Part shown: positions 1 through 5,487 of the stretch, piece by piece | Position numbering within the stretch: the first letter of the stretch is position 1 | Layout: the number at the start of each line of letters is the position of its first letter | The notes under the pieces: model-generated | The model's database searches: none | What the model was told of the DNA's origin: nothing | The model's input: the letters and a program-made list of their open reading frames with translations, nothing else | Program-made: the position numbers and the translations under genes | Assembly (NCBI GenBank): GCA_027021285.1 | Contig: JALUUP010000509.1 | Span: 1-5,487, forward strand | Direction of reading: 5' to 3' | From: Bacteroidota bacterium | GTDB taxonomy: Bacteria; Bacteroidota; Ignavibacteria; SZUA-365; JAADGX01 | Length of the DNA stretch: 5,487 nucleotides

Positions 1-867
1 GGCCGTGATGGTCCTGATGAACTCATCCAGAACAAATTTCTCCGCTATGATATCAATGCCGAAAAGCGCGCGTGTTTTCTTGCCGACGCGCCGCACCATT
101 ACTTCCATGTTGGCCAGGATGAGTCCGAACAGCAGTACCGCTATCGCTGCGCTTCCGTGCAATTCTTCGACAGCAAAATACAGGAGAAACATGAACCCGA
201 GCGTCAACATGTAAGAGAGGTTATCCCTTCCCATCCAACTTATCAACCGCGACCAGAGCACACCTGTAATTGTCGCAATGAAAAAAGCTACCCCGAACGA
301 TTTCAGAAACGTAACAAGCATGACGGACTTATCATGGACGCCCGTCCGTTCGATATCCAGGATCATGACGACCGTAACGATGAGGAGCACATCGCCCAGC
401 GCGGATTCGAGTTTAATCAGGGTCTTGATTTCTTCGCGAACACTGAGGCCGGAAACAACCGGGATACAAATCGCCGGGCTGGTAGCGCCGAGAACGGCGG
501 CCAGCAGCAATGCGCCGACAACGGAAAGGCCCGCGATGAGATACGCGAAGGCAAAAACGCTTGCAAACGAAAGAAGGAATACCAGGATTGCCAGCAACGT
601 AGCACGCGGCGCCTGCCTGAGAACCGTCGCGATGTCGAGCTCGAGACCTCCTTCGAATAAGATGATAATCAGCGCCAGTGTCCCAATGTACGGCGCAACG
701 CGGACCAGAAGATCGGACGCAATAATCCCCGTAACAGGACCGAGGACAACACCCAGGCTGATGAGCAACAAGACACTGGGAATTTTCGTCAAGCGAAATA
801 AGAGATTGGCGAGGAAACCGACAAGAATGATTCCTCCCATCAGAGCGAAAAAGAAGGGGACGGTCAC
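1..867 (-). CDS. Cation/proton antiporter (Na+/H+ exchanger family), C-terminus beyond left edge
   Basis: This is an inner-membrane antiporter that should exchange Na+ or K+ for H+. The 289 visible residues are open to the window edge and read as eight or nine hydrophobic segments, roughly at 4-24, 30-49, 57-71, 90-112, 114-140, 156-172, 187-205, 218-236 and 238-253. Family landmarks are LFEGGLELD (70-78), GATSPAICIPVV (127-138), LESALGDVLLIV (153-164) and HGSAAIAVLLFGLILAN (237-253). E154, S155 and D159 match the ion-binding E-S-x-x-x-D helix of the CPA superfamily. The classic TDP is TSP here (129-131), and the residue before D159 is Gly rather than Asn. The GTG start is chosen because AGGAG lies six bases upstream; the in-frame ATG at codon 10 has no such site. 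The family usually exceeds 380 residues, and some members carry cytoplasmic TrkA-type domains, so at least a quarter is missing. It lies 225 bases after tlpA and may have its own promoter. The transported ion cannot be told. Confidence 0.93.
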   Translation of the reverse strand, partial: MTVPFFFALMGGIILVGFLANLLFRLTKIPSVLLLISLGVVLGPVTGIIASDLLVRVAPYIGTLALIIILFEGGLELDIATVLRQAPRATLLAILVFLLSFASVFAFAYLIAGLSVVGALLLAAVLGATSPAICIPVVSGLSVREEIKTLIKLESALGDVLLIVTVVMILDIERTGVHDKSVMLVTFLKSFGVAFFIATITGVLWSRLISWMGRDNLSYMLTLGFMFLLYFAVEELHGSAAIAVLLFGLILANMEVMVRRVGKKTRALFGIDIIAEKFVLDEFIRTITA

Positions 868-873
868 GATATT

Positions 874-878
874 CTCCT
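874..878 (-). promoter_or_regulatory. Shine-Dalgarno site that fixes the GTG start of the antiporter
   Basis: AGGAG on the minus strand is followed by a six-base spacer (AATATC) and GTG at 867-865. The next in-frame candidate, ATG at codon 10, has no purine-rich site at a suitable distance, so GTG is preferred. Confidence 0.75.
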
Positions 879-924
879 GAACTTGCCGATGAACGCAGTG
901 ACGGTGACTGCGAAAGATCAGAAA

Positions 925-957
925 GAAAAGTACACAGCGACGCGGTGATTACAAAAA
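925..957 (-). promoter_or_regulatory. Possible promoter of the antiporter gene (Bacteroidota-like spacing)
   Basis: On the minus strand TTTTTG (957-952) is followed by 19 bases and then TACTTTTC (932-925). This resembles the Bacteroidota consensus TTTG-N19-TAnnTTTG, with seven of eight positions matching in the downstream box. It would give a leader of about 50-60 bases before the GTG. The match to a sigma-70 promoter is poor, and the taxon is unproven, so this is only a candidate. Confidence 0.25.
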
Positions 958-969
958 CAGGATTGGCAC

Positions 970-1022
970 GTACTCGACGACGATTACGGAGAGCTTCATC
1001 GTCGATACATACGTCGTTGTAC
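970..1022 (-). repeat. Overlapping inverted repeats in the tlpA-antiporter spacer
   Basis: CGACGAT (978-984) and ATCGTCG (998-1004) form a perfect 7-base inverted repeat around a 13-base loop. An outer pair, GTAC with ACGACG at 970-982 and CGTCGT with GTAC at 1012-1022, can pair instead, with a small internal bulge; it reuses part of the same bases. No T-run follows on either strand, so it is not a standard terminator. It could be an operator or an RNA fold, or chance in CGA-rich sequence. Confidence 0.35.
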
Positions 1023-1051
1023 TGGTCGCATGGCCTTCAGGGTTTATCGCT

Positions 1052-1069
1052 TTTGCGCTTGCACGCAAA
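1052..1069 (-). repeat. Inverted repeat 23 bases after the tlpA stop
   Basis: TTTGCG (1052-1057) and CGCAAA (1064-1069) form a perfect 6-base stem with a 6-base loop. Its place just after the tlpA stop suggests an end-of-operon hairpin, but the minus strand continues with AAAAGCGATA and not with a T-tract, so intrinsic termination is not supported. Confidence 0.3.
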
Positions 1070-1092
1070 GAATGACGGTTGGAGTCCGGCCT

Positions 1093-1662
1093 TTACAGTA
1101 ATTTCTTTATCGCTTCTTCAAAAACCGCACGGGGACGATACCCGACATACTTCTCCTTGATGAAACCATCCCGGTCGATGATGAACGTGGTCGGGATCCC
1201 CGTGATTCCACCGTAAAGTTGAGAGACGTTTTCGTCTCCGTACAGAATCGGGTAATTGATGCCTTGTTGTTCAATGAAAGCATCCACGGCATCGCGCTTG
1301 TCCAACGCCACACCCATGACCACAAGGCCGCGGTTGCCATACGTCTTTTGCAACTCCATGAAATCCGGGATTTCCCGTTTGCAGGGCGCGCACCACGTTG
1401 CCCAAAAATCAAGAATCACGACGTTCCCGCGAAGGTCTCCTATTCCCATCATACCGCCGTCCGCCCGAACCAGTGAGAAATCCGGCGCGAGCCTCGACTC
1501 TGACAGCGGCATCGGCGATCCCGCGGGGCGGCTGCTTGCAACAGGGCCGCTTGCAGAATCCATGATCACGACGACACCGAACACGACCACCGCCGCCATG
1601 AGGATCCATACGACCGGATGAATCTGGGTCGAACGGGGTTTCCTTGTTTTTTTCCGAGCCAT
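1093..1662 (-). CDS. TlpA/ResA-like membrane-anchored thioredoxin (thiol-disulfide oxidoreductase)
   Basis: The product is a 189-residue thioredoxin-fold protein of the TlpA/ResA/AhpC-TSA-like group. A basic N-terminus (residues 2-10, rich in K and R) precedes one membrane segment at about 16-34 and a Ser/Pro/Gly-rich linker (35-56), so the catalytic domain should face the periplasm. APDFSL (59-64) opens the domain. The active site is WCAPC (90-94) within the typical FWATWCAPC run, and the cis-proline loop is GIPTTF (155-160, cis-Pro 157). Such proteins usually reduce disulfides of apocytochromes c or other exported proteins. No cytochrome c maturation gene is in view, so the partner is unknown. 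The ATG is set by GAGGG four bases upstream. The gene begins 11 bases after the DUF1858 stop and is almost certainly co-transcribed with it. Length is normal for the family, and no key residue is missing. Confidence 0.95.
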   Translation of the reverse strand: MARKKTRKPRSTQIHPVVWILMAAVVVFGVVVIMDSASGPVASSRPAGSPMPLSESRLAPDFSLVRADGGMMGIGDLRGNVVILDFWATWCAPCKREIPDFMELQKTYGNRGLVVMGVALDKRDAVDAFIEQQGINYPILYGDENVSQLYGGITGIPTTFIIDRDGFIKEKYVGYRPRAVFEEAIKKLL

Positions 1663-1673
1663 TGTTCCCTCGA

Positions 1674-1916
1674 TTACTTTTGTGAAGAAAACGTGACGTT
1701 CCGGCGCAGCGCGCTGAGTACCTCGTCCATTTTTTCCTGCGAGAAATGTTTTTCCCGCATTGCGTCACCCAGAGTTCCCCAAGCCGGCTCGCCACAAATC
1801 AGGCAGCGTATCCCGTGTTCCATGAGAAAAGACACGGCGTCCGGATACCATTCTACTACGTCTTCAATCGTAGTATCGAGTGTTATCTTATCGACGTTAT
1901 TCTTTTTTACTGACAT
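1674..1916 (-). CDS. DUF1858 small redox-disulfide protein (hybrid-cluster-protein-associated type)
   Basis: This 80-residue protein has no signal peptide or membrane segment and is presumably cytoplasmic. It matches the DUF1858 pattern: ITLDTTIEDVVEWYPDA (11-27) corresponds to the family's 'I..dmti.evl..yP.a', LMEHGIRC (31-38) leads into CLICGEPAWGTLGDA (38-52), and a final helix (about 59-71) closes the domain. C38 and C41 form a CxxC. The family is named for its association with hybrid-cluster (prismane) proteins and is thought to act as a redox disulfide or metal-binding domain; its substrate is not known. AGAGGA lies four bases before the ATG. The tlpA gene follows after 11 bases, so a thiol-redox role shared with that protein is a reasonable inference. 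The first 20 bases overlap the possible small ORF upstream. Confidence 0.88.
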   Translation of the reverse strand: MSVKKNNVDKITLDTTIEDVVEWYPDAVSFLMEHGIRCLICGEPAWGTLGDAMREKHFSQEKMDEVLSALRRNVTFSSQK

Positions 1917-2025
1917 GACGTCCTCTCTTCATAACATCACGCTGCAACATCTCAACCATGAGAATAAGATGATCGTGAACGAAAAAGGATTCCGTCTTGA
2001 GAACGTCTTTCAGCACCGATCTCAC
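1897..2025 (-). CDS. Possible 42-residue small protein between pdxB and DUF1858 (unrecognised)
   Basis: A GTG whose first base is the last base of the pdxB TAG (TAGTG) opens a frame of 42 codons ending in TAA, 20 bases inside the DUF1858 gene. The peptide begins MRSVLKDVLKTE, has a hydrophobic-amphipathic middle (FFVHDHLILMVEMLQ, about 14-28) and a basic tail (RDVMKRGRHVSKKE, 29-42). It fills the 108-base gap almost exactly and would link translation of the two genes by overlaps at both ends. I recognise no family. No good Shine-Dalgarno site precedes the GTG, so expression would rely on coupling to pdxB termination. A chance open frame of this size is quite possible, and the gap may simply be a leader for the DUF1858 gene. 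Confidence 0.33.
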   Translation of the reverse strand: MRSVLKDVLKTESFFVHDHLILMVEMLQRDVMKRGRHVSKKE

Positions 2026-3167
2026 TAGTCTATTTCGAATCCCATCGCTTCGAGAATAGGTACTTCGTCAGGCTGGAAATCGCCCGTCAATGTATATGCG
2101 CAAAATTCCCGCCTTGCAGTGTAGTTGTCACGGTAGCGGTGAAAGGCGGGACCACGCTCACTATCGGGCAGATTGGCAAGTTCGCGGAGCTTCCTGTCGT
2201 CCTGATCAATGGGACAAACCTGCCTTGTGATCCTGAAGAGGCGGTATGAAAGGGGAAGGCCCGCGTCGAGCGCCGGGCGCGGGAGCCGGATGCCGGCTTG
2301 AACGTGCGCCCGATAATTCCATGTCGGCGTTGCACCGAGGAACGCACACAGGGCCTCGTAAACCATGTGTGTGCCGCGGATTTTTCCATCGAAAGAATGT
2401 CCGGCAACATGTGGAGTCGCAATATCAACGTAATCGAGAACATCCGTACGGAAAGCCGGTTCGTTTTCGTGGACATCAAGTATTACCGCTCCCAGTTTCC
2501 CTCGCCGAACGGTTTCGATGAGAGCATCGTGATCCACGACGCCTCCCCGCGAAGTGTTGATGAAAATCGCGCCTTCTTGCATGGCGGTGAATTCGTCCTT
2601 TCCGATCATTTTCATCGTCGGCCAGGGGCCGCTCTCCGTCAACGGAACATGGAGGGTCACGATATCGGCGGCAAGTGCTTCCCGGAGCGGGCGGTAGCGC
2701 GAATCATGCGTCTTCGCGGCGAGAGGAGGATCGTTCAGGACAGGAATCATGTCGAACACCCGGACAATCCGCTCAACTTCTGTTCCTGCGCAACCGACCC
2801 CAATGATACCCACACTTCTTCCCCGCAACTCGAACCTGTTTCTCGCCGCAACGAGCAGTAAAGCAGAAATAACGTATTCGGCAACGGAACGGGCGTTACA
2901 GCCGGGAGCGTACGCAAATCCTATCCCCCGTTGCTTCAGATAGCGAACATCGACGTGATCGAAACCCGAAGTCGCGGTTGCCACGAACCTGACGGAACTT
3001 TTTTGCAACAATTCCTTGTTGATGTTCAATGTGGATCGACAAAGAAGCACGTCACAATCACGAAGCATTGCCTGGTCGAAACTCGTGGATTCAAAAACCC
3101 TGACATTGCCAAGATTCTTGCAGGCCTCTTCTATAAACGGGTTGCTTTTATCCGCCAGAATAATCAT
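2025..3167 (-). CDS. pdxB: Erythronate-4-phosphate dehydrogenase, pyridoxal phosphate synthesis
   Basis: PdxB oxidises 4-phosphoerythronate to 2-oxo-3-hydroxy-4-phosphobutanoate, the second step of the DXP-dependent pyridoxal 5'-phosphate route, in the cytoplasm. The 380 residues match the E. coli enzyme (378) along the whole length. Landmarks in order are ATSGFDHVD (65-73), APGCNARSVAEYV (87-99), the nucleotide loop GVGCAG (123-128) with the acidic end of the next strand at NDPP (145-148), SGPWPT (179-184), NTSRGGVVD (204-212), HENEP (233-237) and TPHVAGHSFDGKIRGT (251-266). R207, E236 and H253 are the expected catalytic trio of D-2-hydroxyacid dehydrogenases. APGCNA and the C-terminal dimerisation region (about 290-375) separate PdxB from SerA. 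The start matches the family start, and an in-frame TGA lies 18 bases upstream; the ribosome site is weak (GGGA three bases before the ATG). It is the first gene of the minus-strand run. Confidence 0.94.
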   Translation of the reverse strand: MIILADKSNPFIEEACKNLGNVRVFESTSFDQAMLRDCDVLLCRSTLNINKELLQKSSVRFVATATSGFDHVDVRYLKQRGIGFAYAPGCNARSVAEYVISALLLVAARNRFELRGRSVGIIGVGCAGTEVERIVRVFDMIPVLNDPPLAAKTHDSRYRPLREALAADIVTLHVPLTESGPWPTMKMIGKDEFTAMQEGAIFINTSRGGVVDHDALIETVRRGKLGAVILDVHENEPAFRTDVLDYVDIATPHVAGHSFDGKIRGTHMVYEALCAFLGATPTWNYRAHVQAGIRLPRPALDAGLPLSYRLFRITRQVCPIDQDDRKLRELANLPDSERGPAFHRYRDNYTARREFCAYTLTGDFQPDEVPILEAMGFEID

Positions 3168-3373
3168 TTTCCCAGTAACTGAAATTCAATTCTCCTGCGC
3201 GTGGCATGGGGAAGCGATTCACAACCGCTCTCGCCGTGGGTAAAATACGTTTTCCTCCCGGAAAAAGGATAGCAACAACCACAATTATCTGTTTACTGGA
3301 TGTCAGTGATTTTCAAAAGCATGTATCACTTCTCACTACTTTATTATTCACAACAAAATGAGGTCAATGCCTT
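3168..3373. promoter_or_regulatory. Divergent intergenic region between pdxB and the DUF1800 gene
   Basis: The 206 bases separate two genes read outward, so promoters for both should lie here. I see no open frame of note. It is more AT-rich than the genes, mainly at 3280-3360. TATTAT (3342-3347) resembles a -10 box for the plus strand but lacks a convincing -35. On the minus strand TATTTT (3248-3243) is a weak -10 candidate. GAGG (3360-3363) is the likely ribosome site for the DUF1800 gene, ten bases before its ATG. Exact promoters cannot be assigned. Confidence 0.5.
3250..3265. repeat. Small inverted repeat in the divergent promoter region
   Basis: TTTTCC (3250-3255) and GGAAAA (3260-3265) are perfect inverted copies around TCCC. 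There is no following T-run on either strand, so a terminator is unlikely. The place between two divergent genes would fit a regulator binding site, but a 6-base stem can arise by chance. Confidence 0.25.
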
Positions 3374-4981
3374 ATGAATAGACGATCGTTCCTGTCCCAG
3401 GCAGGCCTGACTGCTGGTGCGCTTGTTGCAACCCGCAAGGGAGGATCGGCGAGAAGCCGGGGTGGCGATAAAAAGAAGAAGCCACCCAGCGACCAGTACC
3501 AGGCAAGTCTGAAGGGTTTGCCGGAGACAAACCGGATTCGTCCAAAAGTCGCCGCAGGTTTGGAACCATACGTGCCATCGGAACAACAACCGTGGGATGA
3601 ACAGCGAGTCGGTCATTTGCTTCGACGCACGATGTTCGGCGCCAAGCTCGATCACGTCAAAATGGCGCTTCAAAAGACACCGGGCGAAGTCGTTGACATG
3701 CTGCTTGCCGATAAGCCACTTCCCGATCCCCCCGGAAACTGGGTAACGGAAAACTGGGACTACGACGGCAGCAGCAGCGCCGACCGGAAGCGCGATGCCG
3801 GTCGCATGAAGGATTTGCGTAACTGGTGGATCGGGCTGATGCTTTCAGATGAATTCTCCATCCGCGAGAAACTGACGCTATTCTGGCACGATCATTTTGC
3901 GACGGAATACCTTGTCGTTCGATGTCCCCAGTGGGAATACGTGTACCTCAACACGTTGCGTAAGAACGCCCTCGGGAACTTCAAGCAGTTCGTAACCGAT
4001 ATCACCACCGATCCTGCCATGCTCGATTACCTCGACGGTCGTTTAAGCACCAAGGGACGACCAAACGAGAATTACGGCCGTGAACTCCAGGAGCTGTTTA
4101 CGATGGGAGTCGGCAATTACACGGAAGACGATATCAAAGAAGCCGCCCGCGCCCTGACGGGGTGGACGATTCCCATCCTCGTGAACCAGCGTCCGCGATA
4201 TGTCTGGGCAATCCAGTCCGCGTTCGTCCCGAGCCGGCATGACAACGGAGAAAAGACCTTCCTCGGGCAGACCGGGAAGTGGGACTACAAGGATATCATC
4301 GATATCATCTTCCAACAGGACGTCACCGCGAAATTCATTTGCAGGAAAATCTACCGGGAGTTCGTGTACGAAGTCGCCGATGAAACCATCGTGGACCAGC
4401 TCGCGCAGATATTCCGTCAGAACAACTACGATCTCAAACCCGTCCTTTCGACTTTGTTCAAAAGCGCGCATTTCTTCGACAATTCAATGATCGGAGCCCA
4501 TATCTCGAACCCGCTCGAGTTCGGAATCGGCAGTTGCCGGTCGCTGAACGTATCAAACGCCAATCTCGACTTCATGTTCATCGAAGGCCGCGTATTGGGC
4601 ATGGAGGTTTTTCAGCCGCCAAACGTCGCGGGATGGCCGGCATACCGAACCTGGATCAGCTCTAGCCTTCTTCCCACGCGGTGGGCATTCTCCGATTCTA
4701 TTATCAACGGCACCATGCCGTCCAAGTATCGGTTCAAAGTCGATGTCCTGGCGTACGCCAAGTTATTTGATGATCCCAACGACGCCAGGCAACTGGTCAA
4801 GGACATTGCCACGCACCTGATCAATTACCCCATGAGTCAGAACCAGTTGAATTTTCTCCTGGACGCGTTGCTCCAGGGAGCGCCGGAATACGAATGGAAC
4901 ATCGATGCCCCCAACGCTGAATTCAGGCTGCGGAGTTTCCTGGTAGCCTTGTTACGGATGCCTGAATCCCAATTGAGTTGA
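3374..4981 (+). CDS. DUF1800 family protein with twin-arginine leader
   Basis: The 535-residue product belongs to DUF1800, a family without a proven function. NRRSFL (2-7) followed by a short hydrophobic stretch (to about 19) looks like a Tat signal, so export of the folded protein is likely; no clear AxA cleavage site is seen, and a basic linker (21-36, ending KKKK) follows. Family landmarks in order are HLLRRTMFGA (81-90), EKLTLFWHDHFAT (165-177), NENYGRELQELFTMGVGNYT (231-250) continuing into EAARALTGW (256-264), HDNGEKTFLG (289-298), NPLEFGIGS (379-387) and FQPPNVAGWPAYRTWISSS (413-431). H172, H174, E232, N233, R236 and E237 sit in the best conserved blocks and might form a metal or catalytic site, which is inference. 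A DUF1501 gene follows after 39 bases, the arrangement usual for these families. The ATG follows GAGG by ten bases; the ATG at 3358 upstream runs into a stop after seven codons. Confidence 0.93.
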   Translation: MNRRSFLSQAGLTAGALVATRKGGSARSRGGDKKKKPPSDQYQASLKGLPETNRIRPKVAAGLEPYVPSEQQPWDEQRVGHLLRRTMFGAKLDHVKMALQKTPGEVVDMLLADKPLPDPPGNWVTENWDYDGSSSADRKRDAGRMKDLRNWWIGLMLSDEFSIREKLTLFWHDHFATEYLVVRCPQWEYVYLNTLRKNALGNFKQFVTDITTDPAMLDYLDGRLSTKGRPNENYGRELQELFTMGVGNYTEDDIKEAARALTGWTIPILVNQRPRYVWAIQSAFVPSRHDNGEKTFLGQTGKWDYKDIIDIIFQQDVTAKFICRKIYREFVYEVADETIVDQLAQIFRQNNYDLKPVLSTLFKSAHFFDNSMIGAHISNPLEFGIGSCRSLNVSNANLDFMFIEGRVLGMEVFQPPNVAGWPAYRTWISSSLLPTRWAFSDSIINGTMPSKYRFKVDVLAYAKLFDDPNDARQLVKDIATHLINYPMSQNQLNFLLDALLQGAPEYEWNIDAPNAEFRLRSFLVALLRMPESQLS

Positions 4982-5020
4982 TTGAAACGGAAAATGTAAA
5001 ACAACCTTGGAAAATACATC

Positions 5021-5487
5021 ATGAAACGTCGAGACTTTATCACAAAAGCGGTGCCGGCAGGCGTGGCGGCAACGACTCTTCCGTTTCTCTTGGACGGCGT
5101 GTCGATGAAAGCCTATGCATCCGCCCCGCTCTTCGCTCAACTGGCAGCCGCAGCACAGACTGATCGCGTTCTCGTAGTGCTGTTCCTGGACGGCGGGAAC
5201 GACGGATTGAACACCGTCATTCCCCGGAACAACCCGGCGTATTTCAACGCGCGGCCCAACCTCGGTATCAAGAATTCTCTTCCCATAAACGACACGCTCG
5301 GTTTTCATCCCAAGATGACCGGCTTCGACACCCTCTACAAGGATGGACGTATCGCGATCGTCCAAAACGTCGGGTATGAGCGTCCGAACCGCTCCCACTT
5401 TCGCTCCACCGACATCTGGTTCACCGCTTCGGATTCGACGGAAGTGCTCAGCACCGGCTGGCTCGGGCGATACCTGGCTGCAACGCA
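5021..5487 (+). CDS. DUF1501 family protein with twin-arginine leader, C-terminus beyond right edge
   Basis: The frame from ATG 5021 stays open to the window end, giving 155 complete codons. MKRRDFITK (1-9) followed by a hydrophobic stretch (about 10-24) is a Tat-type signal, possibly cleaved near ASA (33-35). The mature part opens with DRVLVVLFLDGGNDGLNTVIP (48-68), the hallmark of DUF1501, then GFHPKM (94-99), IVQNVGYERPNRSHF (113-127) and STDIW (129-133). DUF1501 is related in fold to the sulfatase/alkaline phosphatase superfamily; D57, D61 and H126 are candidate active-site residues, but no substrate is established. Members often run to about 400 residues or more, so over half is missing. 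It lies 39 bases after the DUF1800 stop with only a weak ribosome site (GGA nine bases before ATG), and the two are probably co-transcribed. Both proteins would be secreted by the same route and may act together. Confidence 0.93.
   Translation, partial: MKRRDFITKAVPAGVAATTLPFLLDGVSMKAYASAPLFAQLAAAAQTDRVLVVLFLDGGNDGLNTVIPRNNPAYFNARPNLGIKNSLPINDTLGFHPKMTGFDTLYKDGRIAIVQNVGYERPNRSHFRSTDIWFTASDSTEVLSTGWLGRYLAAT

Noticed and set aside
417..605. Minus-strand 62-codon frame inside the antiporter gene
   Set aside because: It is a shifted frame of a gene with a well supported reading frame, and it has no recognisable domain.
157..880. Long plus-strand open frames at 157-660 (167 aa) and 278-880 (200 aa)
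   Set aside because: They lie antisense to the antiporter, whose protein shows clear membrane segments and family motifs. The plus-strand products are charged, low-quality sequences without domains.
949..999. Possible 16-residue leader peptide on the minus strand (starts MKLSVIVVEY)
   Set aside because: It has no Shine-Dalgarno site, it overlaps the candidate promoter, and such a short frame is expected by chance.
1052..1069. Intrinsic terminator after tlpA
   Set aside because: The hairpin is present, but no T-run follows it on the minus strand, so it is listed only as an inverted repeat.
945..1160. Plus-strand 71-codon frame across the tlpA-antiporter spacer
   Set aside because: It runs into the antisense of tlpA, is Arg/Ser-rich without a domain, and no ribosome site precedes it.
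1409..1795. Minus-strand 128-codon frame overlapping DUF1858 and tlpA
   Set aside because: It is out of frame with two genes that both carry clear family motifs, so it is a shadow frame.
2087..2861. Frames inside pdxB: minus 2087-2479, plus 2246-2521 and 2298-2861
   Set aside because: pdxB matches its family end to end with catalytic residues intact; these overlapping frames encode nothing recognisable.
4043..4471. Minus-strand 142-codon frame antisense to the DUF1800 gene
   Set aside because: It lies wholly opposite conserved DUF1800 motifs and reads as an antisense shadow.
4952..5398. Minus-strand 148-codon frame opposite the DUF1501 start
   Set aside because: The plus strand carries a Tat signal and the DUF1501 hallmark motif; the antisense frame has no domain.

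Overview
The window holds six well supported protein-coding genes and one weaker small open frame, with little free space. It looks like ordinary bacterial chromosome: dense genes, about 50-55% GC by eye, usable Shine-Dalgarno sites, and no insertion sequence, tRNA, rRNA, CRISPR array or phage gene that I can see. The taxon cannot be fixed. An E. coli-type PdxB, a hybrid-cluster-type DUF1858 protein, a DUF1800/DUF1501 pair with twin-arginine leaders and one TTTG-N19-TAnnTTTG-like promoter candidate would fit a Gram-negative member of the Bacteroidota/Chlorobiota (FCB) side of the tree, but this is a low-confidence inference.

Layout. Positions 1-3167 are read on the minus strand. In order of transcription these are pdxB (3167-2025, erythronate-4-phosphate dehydrogenase of pyridoxal phosphate synthesis), a possible 42-codon ORF (2025-1897), a DUF1858 CxxC redox protein (1916-1674), a membrane-anchored TlpA-like thioredoxin (1662-1093), a 225-base spacer with inverted repeats and a possible promoter, and a CPA-type cation/proton antiporter (867 to beyond the left edge, GTG start). 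The 206-base region 3168-3373 is a divergent intergenic region. From 3374 the plus strand carries a DUF1800 gene and, 39 bases later, a DUF1501 gene that runs off the right edge.

How the genes may work together. The DUF1858 and tlpA genes are 11 bases apart and very probably co-transcribed; both products carry a CxxC, which suggests a thiol-redox pair, one presumably cytoplasmic and one facing the periplasm. pdxB lies directly upstream, so one transcript could also cover it, but no biochemical link to the redox pair is visible. The DUF1800 and DUF1501 proteins are the usual neighbouring pair of exported proteins of unknown function. Both start with a twin-arginine motif, so they are probably folded in the cytoplasm before Tat export. 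This pair is the most promising uncharacterised system here, although the families themselves are already catalogued.
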